64,000 nucleotides of DNA, taken from assembly GCA_002403155.1 (NCBI GenBank), contig DHHF01000001.1, positions 124,001 through 188,000 of the forward strand, given 5' to 3'. The position numbers and the translations under genes were made by a program. The stretch is from Sulfurovum sp. UBA4779. GTDB lineage: Bacteria; Campylobacterota; Campylobacteria; Campylobacterales; Sulfurovaceae. The first letter of the stretch is position 1. Each line of letters starts with the position of its first letter. The notes below the pieces were generated by a model that saw only the letters and a list, made by a program, of their open reading frames with translations, made no database searches and was not told where the DNA came from. This document shows positions 1 through 7,620 of the stretch, piece after piece.

Positions 1-597
1 GTCGGGGATAAAAGCATTATATTAGAGCGGCCTTTTCCTATCAACGGAATGAGCGGAGTAATTGTCCATACCTATGATGATAACCTTGCAACGGTTACCC
101 ATCGCATTACCCAAACTTCAACGCAAGGAAATGCCGAATTCGTCGATATGCCTATCATTCATCATGATAGTCTCCCCGGTATCAAAACCGCCGTACATAC
201 AGGTGATAAAGCAATCGGAGGCTACCTTTACGATAATGTTTTGCTGCTAGCCCCCGATGCGCAAACTTACAGCAAAATGACTGCGCAATATGCCAAAACA
301 TGGGTGCACCCGGATTTGTATGCCCTCTTCCTTTCCCAAGAAGGAGACGATGTTCCGACGAAAGAAAATCTTGCCAAATTTGCAGAAATGTACCAAGTAG
401 GGCTTGTATGCATCATACATAAAGAGCGTGCGGTACTGCTTGATCCTTTTTCGGGCAAGATTGTAGGGCAAAAAGCCCTAAGCGGCATGCCTGCACAAGG
501 ACAATACCCTTTCTTTATGCACTTTGACGAGATAAAATCAGGATGGTTCGGCAGCAAAAAAGAAGGGAATTATTATCAAACGATGGGGTCTATTTGA
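1..597 (+). CDS. PgbA-like N-terminal domain protein (5' end outside window)
   Basis: The reading frame is open from base 1, so the start lies outside the window; 198 codons are visible. It resembles from memory the N-terminal domain of Helicobacter plasminogen-binding protein PgbA: a block reading DNVLLLAPD, then a helix, then YQVGLVCII and a D-P-F-S-G-K turn align with the same positions in HP0508. The following gene is glcD, as in H. pylori where HP0508 and HP0509 are neighbours. The lysine/glutamate-rich C-terminal tail of H. pylori PgbA, which carries its C-terminal lysine, is absent, so plasminogen binding should not be assumed. Probably an exported envelope protein. Confidence 0.65.
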   Translation, partial: VGDKSIILERPFPINGMSGVIVHTYDDNLATVTHRITQTSTQGNAEFVDMPIIHHDSLPGIKTAVHTGDKAIGGYLYDNVLLLAPDAQTYSKMTAQYAKTWVHPDLYALFLSQEGDDVPTKENLAKFAEMYQVGLVCIIHKERAVLLDPFSGKIVGQKALSGMPAQGQYPFFMHFDEIKSGWFGSKKEGNYYQTMGSI

Positions 598-733
598 TGA
601 GAACGCTTTTTGAGCGAAGCCCAAAAACCTACGCTAACGCTGTGTTAACTTCAGCAGTTGGCTCATGCGGCTGGCCGCATCGGATGATGAGAACGCTTTT
701 TGAGCGAAGCCCAAAAACCTGCGCTAACGCTGT
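595..733. repeat. 49-bp direct repeat, two copies
   Basis: Copies at 595-643 and 685-733 are identical except for one A/G difference, and are exactly 90 bp apart. The first copy begins inside the stop codon of the preceding gene. The spacer contains a short palindrome (GCGGCTGGCCGC). Together they fill the gap between the PgbA-like gene and glcD. It looks like a recent local duplication or a dispersed intergenic repeat; no ORF or RNA gene is recognisable in it. Confidence 0.85.
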
Positions 734-783
734 ATTGATTTTAACAGCCTGCCAACACAACCGATTGCAATAGGGAGAAAATC

Positions 784-2172
784 ATGTTAGATGCCAAACA
801 CATAGAAGCCTTCAAAGAGATCGTAGGAGAAGAAAATGTCTATAGCGACAAAGCCCATCTGATCGCCTACAGCTATGATGCCACACGTACGCGATTTCAG
901 CCCGATGCCGTTGTTTTTCCCAGAGACGAAAATGACGTCAGCGCAATTTTAAAATATTGCAACACCCACCACATCATCATTACGCCGCGCGGTGCAGGAT
1001 CGGGATTTACGGGCGGTGCACTTCCTGTCCGGGGGGGTATTACGCTTGCGATGGAAAAACACATGAACAAAATCCTTGAGATTGACATGGAGAACATGGT
1101 GGCAGTCGTACAGCCCGGCGTGATCAATATGGATTTGCAAAAAGCTGCAGAAGAGGTAGGGCTTTTCTATCCGCCTGATCCGGCCAGCGAACAGTACTCT
1201 TCGCTCGGCGGAAATGTAAGCGAAAATGCAGGAGGCATGCGCGCTGCCAAATACGGCATTACCAAAGATTATGTCATGGCGCTGCGCGCGGTACGCGCAA
1301 ACGGTGACATCATCCGTGCAGGCAAAAGAACGATCAAGGATGTAGCAGGCTACAATATCGCAGGCATTCTTATCGCAAGCGAAGGAACCCTTGCCGTTAT
1401 TACTGAAATCACCCTGAAACTTATCCCCAAACCGAAATTCACCAAAGCCTACATGGGGATTTTCCCGTCGGTAGAAACAGCGATGAATGCCGTGTTCAAA
1501 TCGCTTGCAGCAGGAGCCAATCCGGTGGCAATGGAATTTCTAGACAGCTTGGTTGTGCATGCGGTGAAAGAAAAACTGGGGGTTGACCTTCCCGAAGAAG
1601 CCGGAGCGCTTCTTATCGGAGATGTAGACGGCAACGTTGAACAGGAGGTCTCTTTCCAGCTGGAAATCCTGGAAAAATCATTCAGAGAAAACGGGGCCCA
1701 AGAGTTTGTGATCGCCCATGATGCAGCCAAAAGAGAGGAGCTGTGGTATGCCAGAAGAAACGCCTCTCCCTCCATCACCATCTTTGGCAACAAAAAACTC
1801 AATGAAGATATCTCCGTGCCAAGAAGCATGCTTCCCAGAGCACTCACCGGTATCTATGCGATCGGGGACAGATACGGATTTAAGGTTCCTTGCTTCGGAC
1901 ATGCGGGGGATGGAAACATTCATGTCAATGTGATGCTGGACAATCCCGATGAAACGCTGCTTGAAAAAGGACACCATGCCATAGAGGAAATCTTTGAACT
2001 GGTTGTTGAAATGGGCGGCACACTCAGCGGAGAACACGGTATCGGTACAAGCAAGGCGCCTTTTATGAAGATCGCTTTTACCGAAGAAGAGCTTGCTTTG
2101 TTTAAAGAGATCAAAAAAGCTTTTGATCCCAACAACATCTTAAACCCCGGGAAAATGGGACTGCCAAATTAA
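784..2172 (+). CDS. glcD: Glycolate oxidase subunit GlcD (FAD-linked oxidase)
   Basis: 462 residues, the usual length for GlcD. It oxidises glycolate or D-lactate-type 2-hydroxy acids using FAD and passes electrons to the respiratory chain through partner subunits not present here. The FAD-binding PCMH domain covers roughly residues 35-215, with the PRGAGSGFTGGALP and GGNVSENAGGMRAAKYG blocks. The FAD-oxidase C-terminal domain follows and has the CFGHAGDGNIHVN and LSGEHGIG motifs that bind metal and cofactor in this family. A GGGAG-type ribosome site lies at 773-777. Downstream comes a terminator. GlcD versus D-lactate dehydrogenase cannot be separated by sequence alone; gene order favours GlcD. 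Confidence 0.9.
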   Translation: MLDAKHIEAFKEIVGEENVYSDKAHLIAYSYDATRTRFQPDAVVFPRDENDVSAILKYCNTHHIIITPRGAGSGFTGGALPVRGGITLAMEKHMNKILEIDMENMVAVVQPGVINMDLQKAAEEVGLFYPPDPASEQYSSLGGNVSENAGGMRAAKYGITKDYVMALRAVRANGDIIRAGKRTIKDVAGYNIAGILIASEGTLAVITEITLKLIPKPKFTKAYMGIFPSVETAMNAVFKSLAAGANPVAMEFLDSLVVHAVKEKLGVDLPEEAGALLIGDVDGNVEQEVSFQLEILEKSFRENGAQEFVIAHDAAKREELWYARRNASPSITIFGNKKLNEDISVPRSMLPRALTGIYAIGDRYGFKVPCFGHAGDGNIHVNVMLDNPDETLLEKGHHAIEEIFELVVEMGGTLSGEHGIGTSKAPFMKIAFTEEELALFKEIKKAFDPNNILNPGKMGLPN

Positions 2173-2190
2173 AAAGGCGTTTGCCTTTTT
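2171..2190 (+). terminator. Terminator overlapping the glcD stop codon
   Basis: A perfect 8-bp stem (AAAAAGGC/GCCTTTTT) with loop GTTT begins inside the TAA stop of glcD and ends in a T run. A heptamer array starts directly after it, the same stop-palindrome then array order seen at several other loci in this window. Confidence 0.7.
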
Positions 2191-2297
2191 AAAATGAAGA
2201 ATGAAAAATGAAAAATGAAAAATCATTGAAAAGAAATTATCTTTCTATTTTATTCGATAAAAGCATTATTTTACAATGCATACTGACACTCTTCACT
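2191..2297. repeat. Heptamer-array element without ORF (glcD/yihY gap)
   Basis: An upstream array of ATGAAAA heptamers (2193-2227) is followed by AT-rich sequence, then a hairpin GCATT-7 nt-AATGC at 2263-2279, then ATACT and a short downstream array (GACACTCTTCACT, 2285-2297). This is the layout of the elements that elsewhere carry a four-helix-bundle ORF, but here there is no coding sequence. The downstream array ends where the palindrome over the yihY start codon begins. Confidence 0.6.
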
Positions 2298-2325
2298 AAA
2301 AGGGATCTCTCATGAGATCCCTTTT
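2298..2325 (+). promoter_or_regulatory. Perfect hairpin covering the yihY ribosome site and start codon
   Basis: The 12-bp arms AAAAGGGATCTC and GAGATCCCTTTT are perfectly complementary with a 4-nt loop TCAT. The ATG begins in the loop (2312-2313) and its G is the first base of the 3' arm. The purine-rich ribosome site is in the 5' arm, so the folded mRNA would hide it. There is no other in-frame start nearby. Translational control is inferred, not shown. Confidence 0.65.
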
Positions 2326-3127
2326 AAAATATTATTATGTTTTTCTTCGTGATTTTTTCAAAGATTTGTTTGACGACAAATTGGGACATTACGCATCAAG
2401 CCTCAGCTGGAGCACGCTCTTTTCGATCATCCCGCTGATGGTGATCCTCTTTTTTGTTTTTACCACGCTGCCTTTGTTTGATTCGATGTACGACAAAGCC
2501 AAATCGCTTTTATTTTCAAACCTTATGCCCGCAGAATCCAAAGAGCTCATAGACTACATCGATACGTTTATGGCAAATTCCGATCAGCTAGGCTCTGTCG
2601 GGGCGCTTTACGTAACATTTGCGGCCATTATGTTTTTTAAAAACTATGACTATATCGTTAATGATATCTTCAATGTACCGACCAGAACGATCTGGAGTGC
2701 CGTCAAAACCTACCTTTTGCTTCTTTTGATCATTCCTGCAATGATGGGCGCTTCTTTTTTCTTCTCTACTCACATACAGGCCTATCTTGACAAAAGTGCC
2801 ATCACCAGTGCCATCCATCTGTATAGCTTTTTGCCTTATTTTATCGTATGGATGATCTTTTATACCGCTTATCAGCTCTCGGCAAACATTCCTATCAAAT
2901 TTTCCGCTGCCATCATCAGCTCTTTTATCGCCTCTTTGGTATGGTATGCCTCAAAAAGCGCTTTTGTCTTTTATGTGCTTCACAACAAAACCTATACCAG
3001 CATCTACGGCAGCATCAGCACACTGCTTTTTTTCTTTTTGTGGATCTATATCTCCTGGGCGATTTTCCTTCACGGCTTAAAATTTTGCGATCTGCTCAAC
3101 AAGGATGAAGAGATAGAGCAAATTTGA
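2312..3127 (+). CDS. YihY/BrkB family inner-membrane protein
   Basis: 271 residues with about six hydrophobic membrane segments. The N-terminal sequence DDKLGHYASSLSWSTLFSII and the later FFKNYDYIVNDIF and YGSISTLLFFFLWIYISW blocks are typical of the YihY/virulence-factor BrkB family, earlier mis-named ribonuclease BN. The function of this family is not settled; some members are proposed permeases. It stands alone between glcD and the convergent comEC. The start is fixed by the only available ATG, which sits in a strong hairpin. Confidence 0.8.
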   Translation: MRSLLKYYYVFLRDFFKDLFDDKLGHYASSLSWSTLFSIIPLMVILFFVFTTLPLFDSMYDKAKSLLFSNLMPAESKELIDYIDTFMANSDQLGSVGALYVTFAAIMFFKNYDYIVNDIFNVPTRTIWSAVKTYLLLLLIIPAMMGASFFFSTHIQAYLDKSAITSAIHLYSFLPYFIVWMIFYTAYQLSANIPIKFSAAIISSFIASLVWYASKSAFVFYVLHNKTYTSIYGSISTLLFFFLWIYISWAIFLHGLKFCDLLNKDEEIEQI

Positions 3128-3150
3128 CAATGCATGTCTAGAGGCATGTA

Positions 3151-4413
3151 TCAAACAAAAAGGTAAATGCCATATCCTGTTGCGCCGCTTAAAGCAGCAA
3201 AAAACAAATGCCTGCTTCCTATCGCGCCCAAAGAGAGCAAAAGATAGAGGCCAAAGGCCCAAAGCGGCAAGAGTATCTCTTTGCCCTCTTTTGGAAGATC
3301 AAAAAGCCACTCCAAAGCCCCGTCAAACACACCGCCCCATTGCAGCAGATGCAGCACCATCACCAGCGGATAAAAAGGCACAAAGAGCAGCGAGAGAAGC
3401 GGAGAGAGAAGCTGATAGGGCGTCGTCATACCAAAAACGGCATGCACCACAGGCAGCATCAGCACAAAAATACCCAAAGGAATGGCCAGCAATGTTACAG
3501 TCTGTTTGCTAAGGTTTTTTGCATAATGCAACACCAAAAAGATATAAAACACACCCGCCACCGAAAGCCAGAAACTCAAAGAAACCGACAAAGACGGGAA
3601 AAGCGCCAAAAGCGCTCCGACGACCGATGCCAAAAATGTAAAGCTCAGCAGCTCCACCCCCAAAAGCAAAACAGTCCATCCGGTTAAAACCATCGCAAAA
3701 GAGCGCACCAAAGAGGGCGGAAAATCAACAAACCACACATACATCCCCAAGCAGACGATACTCACCGCGCCCACATCAAGCAACGCATGCCGGTAGGGAA
3801 AATACCGCTGCTGCATGATCCTATAGGGCAACAACAGCAATCCGTACACAATCCCCCACAATATCCCCAGATGAAATCCGCTGAGCGCCACAAGATGGCT
3901 GACCCCCAACATGTTGATCTTTTCTCTTAGCGCATGCTCCAAAGGGGCAGCAAAAAAGATCGCATTGTAAAAAGAACCAAGCGCCCTGTTTTGGTGCTGT
4001 GATGCTGCGGCCTCAAGCAACCCTTCTTTAAAGGTTCCAGCAAGAGGCTCACTATGCTTGATACGGCTCTTGACAAAAAACACTCCCAGATACCCCCAAA
4101 ACGTGATCTGCGCATCGGGAAGAAGCTGCAGCCTCAGCCTTGTGCGGCTAAAATCCTTTTTTTGATAGCTGATCGTATAAAAATTCAGCCCCTCATTGCT
4201 GCGGAGTTTCAGCACTTGATAGGTTTTGTTATTTTTTGTTTTGGTATAGGAAAAAAGCACCTCTGCATCGGTATAGAAAAAAGGTTTATGGATAAATGCC
4301 TGATAATCCTGATAAAGAAAACCTGCCCTTATCACAAACAAGATCGCCAAAAACCCCATCACTGCCGCAAAAGATTTGACATCCCCAAAAAGTTTCGGTT
4401 TTTGCGGCTGCAT
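3151..4413 (-). CDS. comEC: ComEC/Rec2-type competence membrane protein
   Basis: 420 residues, highly hydrophobic. The competence-domain signature HLVALSGFHLGIL lies near residues 176-188, followed by several transmembrane helices and a conserved PPSLVRSFAM block. It is expected to form the inner-membrane channel for single-stranded DNA during natural transformation. The C-terminal metallo-beta-lactamase domain of long Gram-positive ComEC is missing, as is usual in Campylobacterota. It lies 8 bp downstream of dnaB on the same strand, matching the H. pylori HP1361-HP1362 order. Confidence 0.85.
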   Translation of the reverse strand: MQPQKPKLFGDVKSFAAVMGFLAILFVIRAGFLYQDYQAFIHKPFFYTDAEVLFSYTKTKNNKTYQVLKLRSNEGLNFYTISYQKKDFSRTRLRLQLLPDAQITFWGYLGVFFVKSRIKHSEPLAGTFKEGLLEAAASQHQNRALGSFYNAIFFAAPLEHALREKINMLGVSHLVALSGFHLGILWGIVYGLLLLPYRIMQQRYFPYRHALLDVGAVSIVCLGMYVWFVDFPPSLVRSFAMVLTGWTVLLLGVELLSFTFLASVVGALLALFPSLSVSLSFWLSVAGVFYIFLVLHYAKNLSKQTVTLLAIPLGIFVLMLPVVHAVFGMTTPYQLLSPLLSLLFVPFYPLVMVLHLLQWGGVFDGALEWLFDLPKEGKEILLPLWAFGLYLLLSLGAIGSRHLFFAALSGATGYGIYLFV

Positions 4414-4421
4414 GCAAAAGG

Positions 4422-5852
4422 CTAGATGTGCGGTATGTCGATATGCCCTTCGCGCATATCCACGTTGCTGTCTTCATAGACGATCTCAAAAGCCGGGGAA
4501 TGCGAAGCATCGACAAAACGGGTATATTTTTTCTGAAAGACCAGATCCACCGTCCCCGTCGGGCCGTTTCGCTGTTTTCCGATAATGATCTCTGCTTCCT
4601 CTTCGGGTTTTTTCCTAAAGTCGCTGCTGTACTCTTTGCCCTCGGCCCTGGCTTTCATCTCTTTTTCTTTCTCTTTGGCTTCGCGATAGACATCGTCGCG
4701 GTACACAAACAAAATGATATCCGCATCCTGCTCTATCGCTCCGGATTCTCTCAGGTCTGAGAGCATCGGGCGTTTGTTTTCCCTGGACTCAAGCGAACGG
4801 TTGAGCTGCGAAAGTGCGATGATGGGGATCTGCAATTCTCTGGCAAGCTGTTTGAGCCCTCTGGAGATCTCCGAAACCTCCTGCTGCCGCCCTTCCCTGC
4901 CTTCACCGCTCATCAGCTGCAGATAATCTATCACCGCCATTGAAATCTCGGGATGTCTGCCTTTAAGCTTTCTGAGTTTGCTTCGCACATGATGGATCGT
5001 GGCATACCCTCCGTCATCCACAAACAGCTTTTTGCGTGAAAGTTCGTCCACGGCTGCAGAAAGCTGGCTCCACTGCTCGTCTATCAGATCGCCCACACGC
5101 AGCGACTGAAGCGGGATGGAGGTTTTGGCCGAGAGCATTCTGAGCATCAGCTGTTCAGCAGGCATCTCCAAGGAAAAAAACGCCACCCCTTCGTTGCGTT
5201 CGATCGCCCTGAGCGCCATATTGAGCACCAGGGCCGTTTTTCCCATCGCAGGCCTTGCGGCGATGATGACCAGATCCCCTTTGCCAAATCCCGATGTTTT
5301 TTCATTGAGATTTTTAAAGCCCGTATCGGTGCCTATCAGTCTGGAGTTGCCCAGCGCTTTAAGGCGCTCTATCTCCTCCATCATCGCGTACGCGATCTCT
5401 TTGGACTCCCTAAAATCCTCATCGGTATTGTTTTGGGTGATCTCATAGAGTTTTTTCTCTACAAGATTCATGATCTCTTCGGCCGGAAGATCGTCCTCTA
5501 TCGTTACTTTTTTGATCTCGGTTGCCAACGTCGCCAGTGCGCGTTTGCTTGATTTGGCTTTGATCTCGGCAATGTAGGCAGCGGTGTTGGTGATGGGATT
5601 GGCCGAAAGCAGATCAAGCATCGCGATTTCATCAAATTTTCCTTTTGACGCCAGCTTGGAGCGCAAAAACTCTTCATCAATCGGTTTTTCTTCCTTATCA
5701 AGCTCCTCCATCGCCGCAAACAGGTATTGGTGAAACGGAAGGTAAAAATCGTGCGGCTTGAGTTTGGCCGCGATCTCTTCGTATGTTTGAGGATCAAAAA
5801 TGATCGAAGAGAGTACGGCCCTTTCGATGTTGAGATTGTACATGTTTTCCAT
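4422..5852 (-). CDS. dnaB: Replicative DNA helicase DnaB
   Basis: 476 residues. DnaB unwinds the fork as a hexamer. The N-terminal DnaB domain runs to about residue 110. The RecA-like C-terminal domain has Walker A ARPAMGKTAL near residue 210, a Walker B-like MAVIDYLQLM, and the arginine-rich ESGAIEQDADIILFVYR block. ATG at 5852 is preferred over a TTG one codon earlier because GGAGG lies 7 nt upstream of it. That ribosome site is in a small perfect palindrome (5856-5870) that borders a heptamer array. Probably co-transcribed with comEC. Confidence 0.95.
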   Translation of the reverse strand: MENMYNLNIERAVLSSIIFDPQTYEEIAAKLKPHDFYLPFHQYLFAAMEELDKEEKPIDEEFLRSKLASKGKFDEIAMLDLLSANPITNTAAYIAEIKAKSSKRALATLATEIKKVTIEDDLPAEEIMNLVEKKLYEITQNNTDEDFRESKEIAYAMMEEIERLKALGNSRLIGTDTGFKNLNEKTSGFGKGDLVIIAARPAMGKTALVLNMALRAIERNEGVAFFSLEMPAEQLMLRMLSAKTSIPLQSLRVGDLIDEQWSQLSAAVDELSRKKLFVDDGGYATIHHVRSKLRKLKGRHPEISMAVIDYLQLMSGEGREGRQQEVSEISRGLKQLARELQIPIIALSQLNRSLESRENKRPMLSDLRESGAIEQDADIILFVYRDDVYREAKEKEKEMKARAEGKEYSSDFRKKPEEEAEIIIGKQRNGPTGTVDLVFQKKYTRFVDASHSPAFEIVYEDSNVDMREGHIDIPHI

Positions 5853-5855
5853 CAA

Positions 5856-5870
5856 TACACCTCCGGTGTA
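5856..5870 (-). promoter_or_regulatory. Palindrome presenting the dnaB Shine-Dalgarno
   Basis: TACACCGGAGGTGTA on the minus strand: 6-bp perfect stem, 3-nt loop GGA, with GGAGG spanning loop and 3' arm. It lies between the heptamer array at 5871 and the dnaB start. The same array-palindrome-start arrangement occurs before ppk, murD, yihY and two small genes. Confidence 0.6.
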
Positions 5871-6020
<150 letters not shown>

Positions 6021-6022
<2 letters not shown>

Positions 6023-7082
6023 AAGAGTTTTGCTTCGCAAACTTTTCGACCTCTTCGACAAACCGGTCGACCAGCTCGGCTTCGGGAAGTTTCGCCACCA
6101 CTTCGCCCCTGACCATCACCATCCCCATGCCTTTTCCGTACGCGATCGCCACATCGGCATGTTTGGCTTCGCCGATGGCATTGACCACGCACCCCATCAC
6201 CGAGACATCCATCGGCACGGTGATATGCGCCGTTCTTCTTTCCACTTCCGCAACGGCGCTGACCAGATCGGCTTCTATCCTGCCGCATGTCGGGCAGGAG
6301 ATGATATTCAGCCCGTCTTTGACGCGTCCGGAATCTTTCAAGATGGCCCGCCCTATCTTGATCTCCTCTTCGAGCTCTCCCGTGATGGAGACGCGCAGCG
6401 TATCGCCGATCCCGTCAAGCAAAAGCGCACCCAGCCCGATGGCCGATTTGATCGTCGCATGAAAGATAGTGCCCGCTTCGGTCACCCCCAGATGAAACGG
6501 GTAATGGTTTCTGGGCCGCAGCATCCTGTAAGCCTCTACGGTCCTGTCCACATCCGAAGCTTTGAGGGAGACTTTGATATCGGTAAATCCCAAATCTTCC
6601 AAAAATTTGATGTTGTACTCCGCGCTTGCCACCATCCCCTCTGCCGTTGCGCCGTACTTTTGGTCAAACTCTTTTTCGAGCGAACCCGCATTGACCCCTA
6701 TGCGTATGGGCAGGGAACGTTCCTGGCATGCTTTGACGATCTCTTTGATACGCCCTTTCTCCCCGATGTTGCCGGGGTTAAACCGGATGCAGTCCACCCA
6801 CTTGGCTGCTTCGAGTGCCAGCTTGTAGTTAAAATGGATATCGGCGATGAGCGGCAGCGAGATCTGCTCTTTGATCGCCTTTAGCGCCAGCGCATCTTCC
6901 ATCGCAGGCACCGCCACGCGCACCATATCCGCCCCTGCAAAATGCAGCCGGTTGATCTGATCTACCGTCGCGGCGACATTGTGCGTATCGCTGTAAGTCA
7001 TCGACTGCACCGAGATGGGCGCATCGCCGCCCACGGCTACATTGCCGACATAGATCTTTTTCGTCTGGTATCTTGGTTTCAC
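6021..7082 (-). CDS. ispG: 4-hydroxy-3-methylbut-2-enyl diphosphate synthase IspG
   Basis: 353 residues. IspG reduces MEcPP to HMBPP in the MEP isoprenoid pathway with a [4Fe-4S] cluster. Visible features are the N-terminal TIM-barrel part (DAPISVQSMT, ADIHFNYKLALEA) and the C-terminal cluster-binding part with ISCPTCGR and a later MGCVVNAIGEA block, giving three cysteines. I chose the GTG at 7082 because AAAGGA lies 8 nt upstream and the protein begins at the usual place; a longer frame to 7169 merely translates a heptamer array. The stop codon TAG is also made by array sequence. Confidence 0.93.
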
Positions 7083-7100
7083 AAGATATCCTTTGAAGTC

Positions 7101-7597
7101 AATAGTGAGGAGTGAGGAGTAAATAACAAATAGTGAATAGTGAATAGTGAATAGTTTTGGTATGTACACTCTGTGTACTTTTTATTGATGGTCATTCTTT
7201 TTCTCTTTGCCTGTATTGATACTGCTCGTCAATATTTTGATAAGCTCTTCTACGTCTGAGTAAATGCTGTTTGCCATACTATCATTTAAGTAATCACAAT
7301 CCTTGAGAAGCCTGATCCAATATCTGCTTTCATTTGCTTCTTTCAGTCCAATAGAAAGTTTATTGATAAAATCAGCCTTTGATTGTGCATAATGCGCTTC
7401 AGAAACAAGAGCGCCTATTGCAGTACCCGACCTAAGCAATTGCTTACTCAGCGTATACTCTTTTTTCTCATCTTTCAAATATGCATTTAACTTGACAATA
7501 CGGATAGCAAATTTATAACTTTTCTCAGCCAGTATACTCATAAAAAACATTTTACCAAAAACTACCGTTATTCACTATTAACTATTCACTATTCACT
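7101..7597 (-). mobile_element. Heptamer-bounded four-helix-bundle cassette A
   Basis: An ORF is bounded by inverted heptamer arrays. On the plus strand the left array (7101-7154) is GTGAGGA and GTGAATA units; the right array (7570-7597) is their inverse (ATTCACT/ATTAACT). Beside the left array lies GGTAT and a hairpin GTACAC-TCT-GTGTAC (7164-7178) just past the ORF stop, so on the minus strand the order is array, ORF, hairpin, ATACCAAAA, array. It sits between priA and ispG. Mobility is inferred from the repeated layout at other loci; no target duplication is proven. Confidence 0.5.
7182..7550 (-). CDS. Four-helix-bundle protein (23S rRNA intervening-sequence/Avd-like family), copy A
   Basis: 122 residues, all helical. 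It carries the family signature LRSGTAIGALVSEAHYAQSK (residues about 40-59) followed by DFINKLSIGLKEANESRYW. The family was first found as ORFs inside 23S rRNA intervening sequences and is related to Avd of diversity-generating retroelements; its biochemical role is unknown, but the fold forms basic pentamers in studied members. Here it is between protein genes, not in rRNA. Two intact relatives and one decayed copy occur in this window, each between heptamer arrays. Start is ATG at 7550; a second ATG lies three codons later. Confidence 0.85.
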   Translation of the reverse strand: MFFMSILAEKSYKFAIRIVKLNAYLKDEKKEYTLSKQLLRSGTAIGALVSEAHYAQSKADFINKLSIGLKEANESRYWIRLLKDCDYLNDSMANSIYSDVEELIKILTSSINTGKEKKNDHQ

Positions 7598-7620
7598 TCG
7601 AATTTTCTAAGAAAATTCGA
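7598..7620 (-). terminator. Palindrome around the priA stop codon
   Basis: TCGAATTTTC and GAAAATTCGA form a perfect 10-bp stem with loop TAA; the priA stop codon lies at the loop. The heptamer array of cassette A follows immediately. It could act as a terminator, though no T run follows, or be a boundary feature of the element. Confidence 0.5.

Noticed and set aside
6030..6884. 284-codon frame opposite ispG
   Set aside because: Fully antisense to a confident gene, with His-rich low-likeness sequence; a shadow frame.
7083..7169. N-terminal extension of IspG
   Set aside because: The added residues translate a heptamer array; the GTG at 7082 has a good ribosome site and gives the standard protein start.
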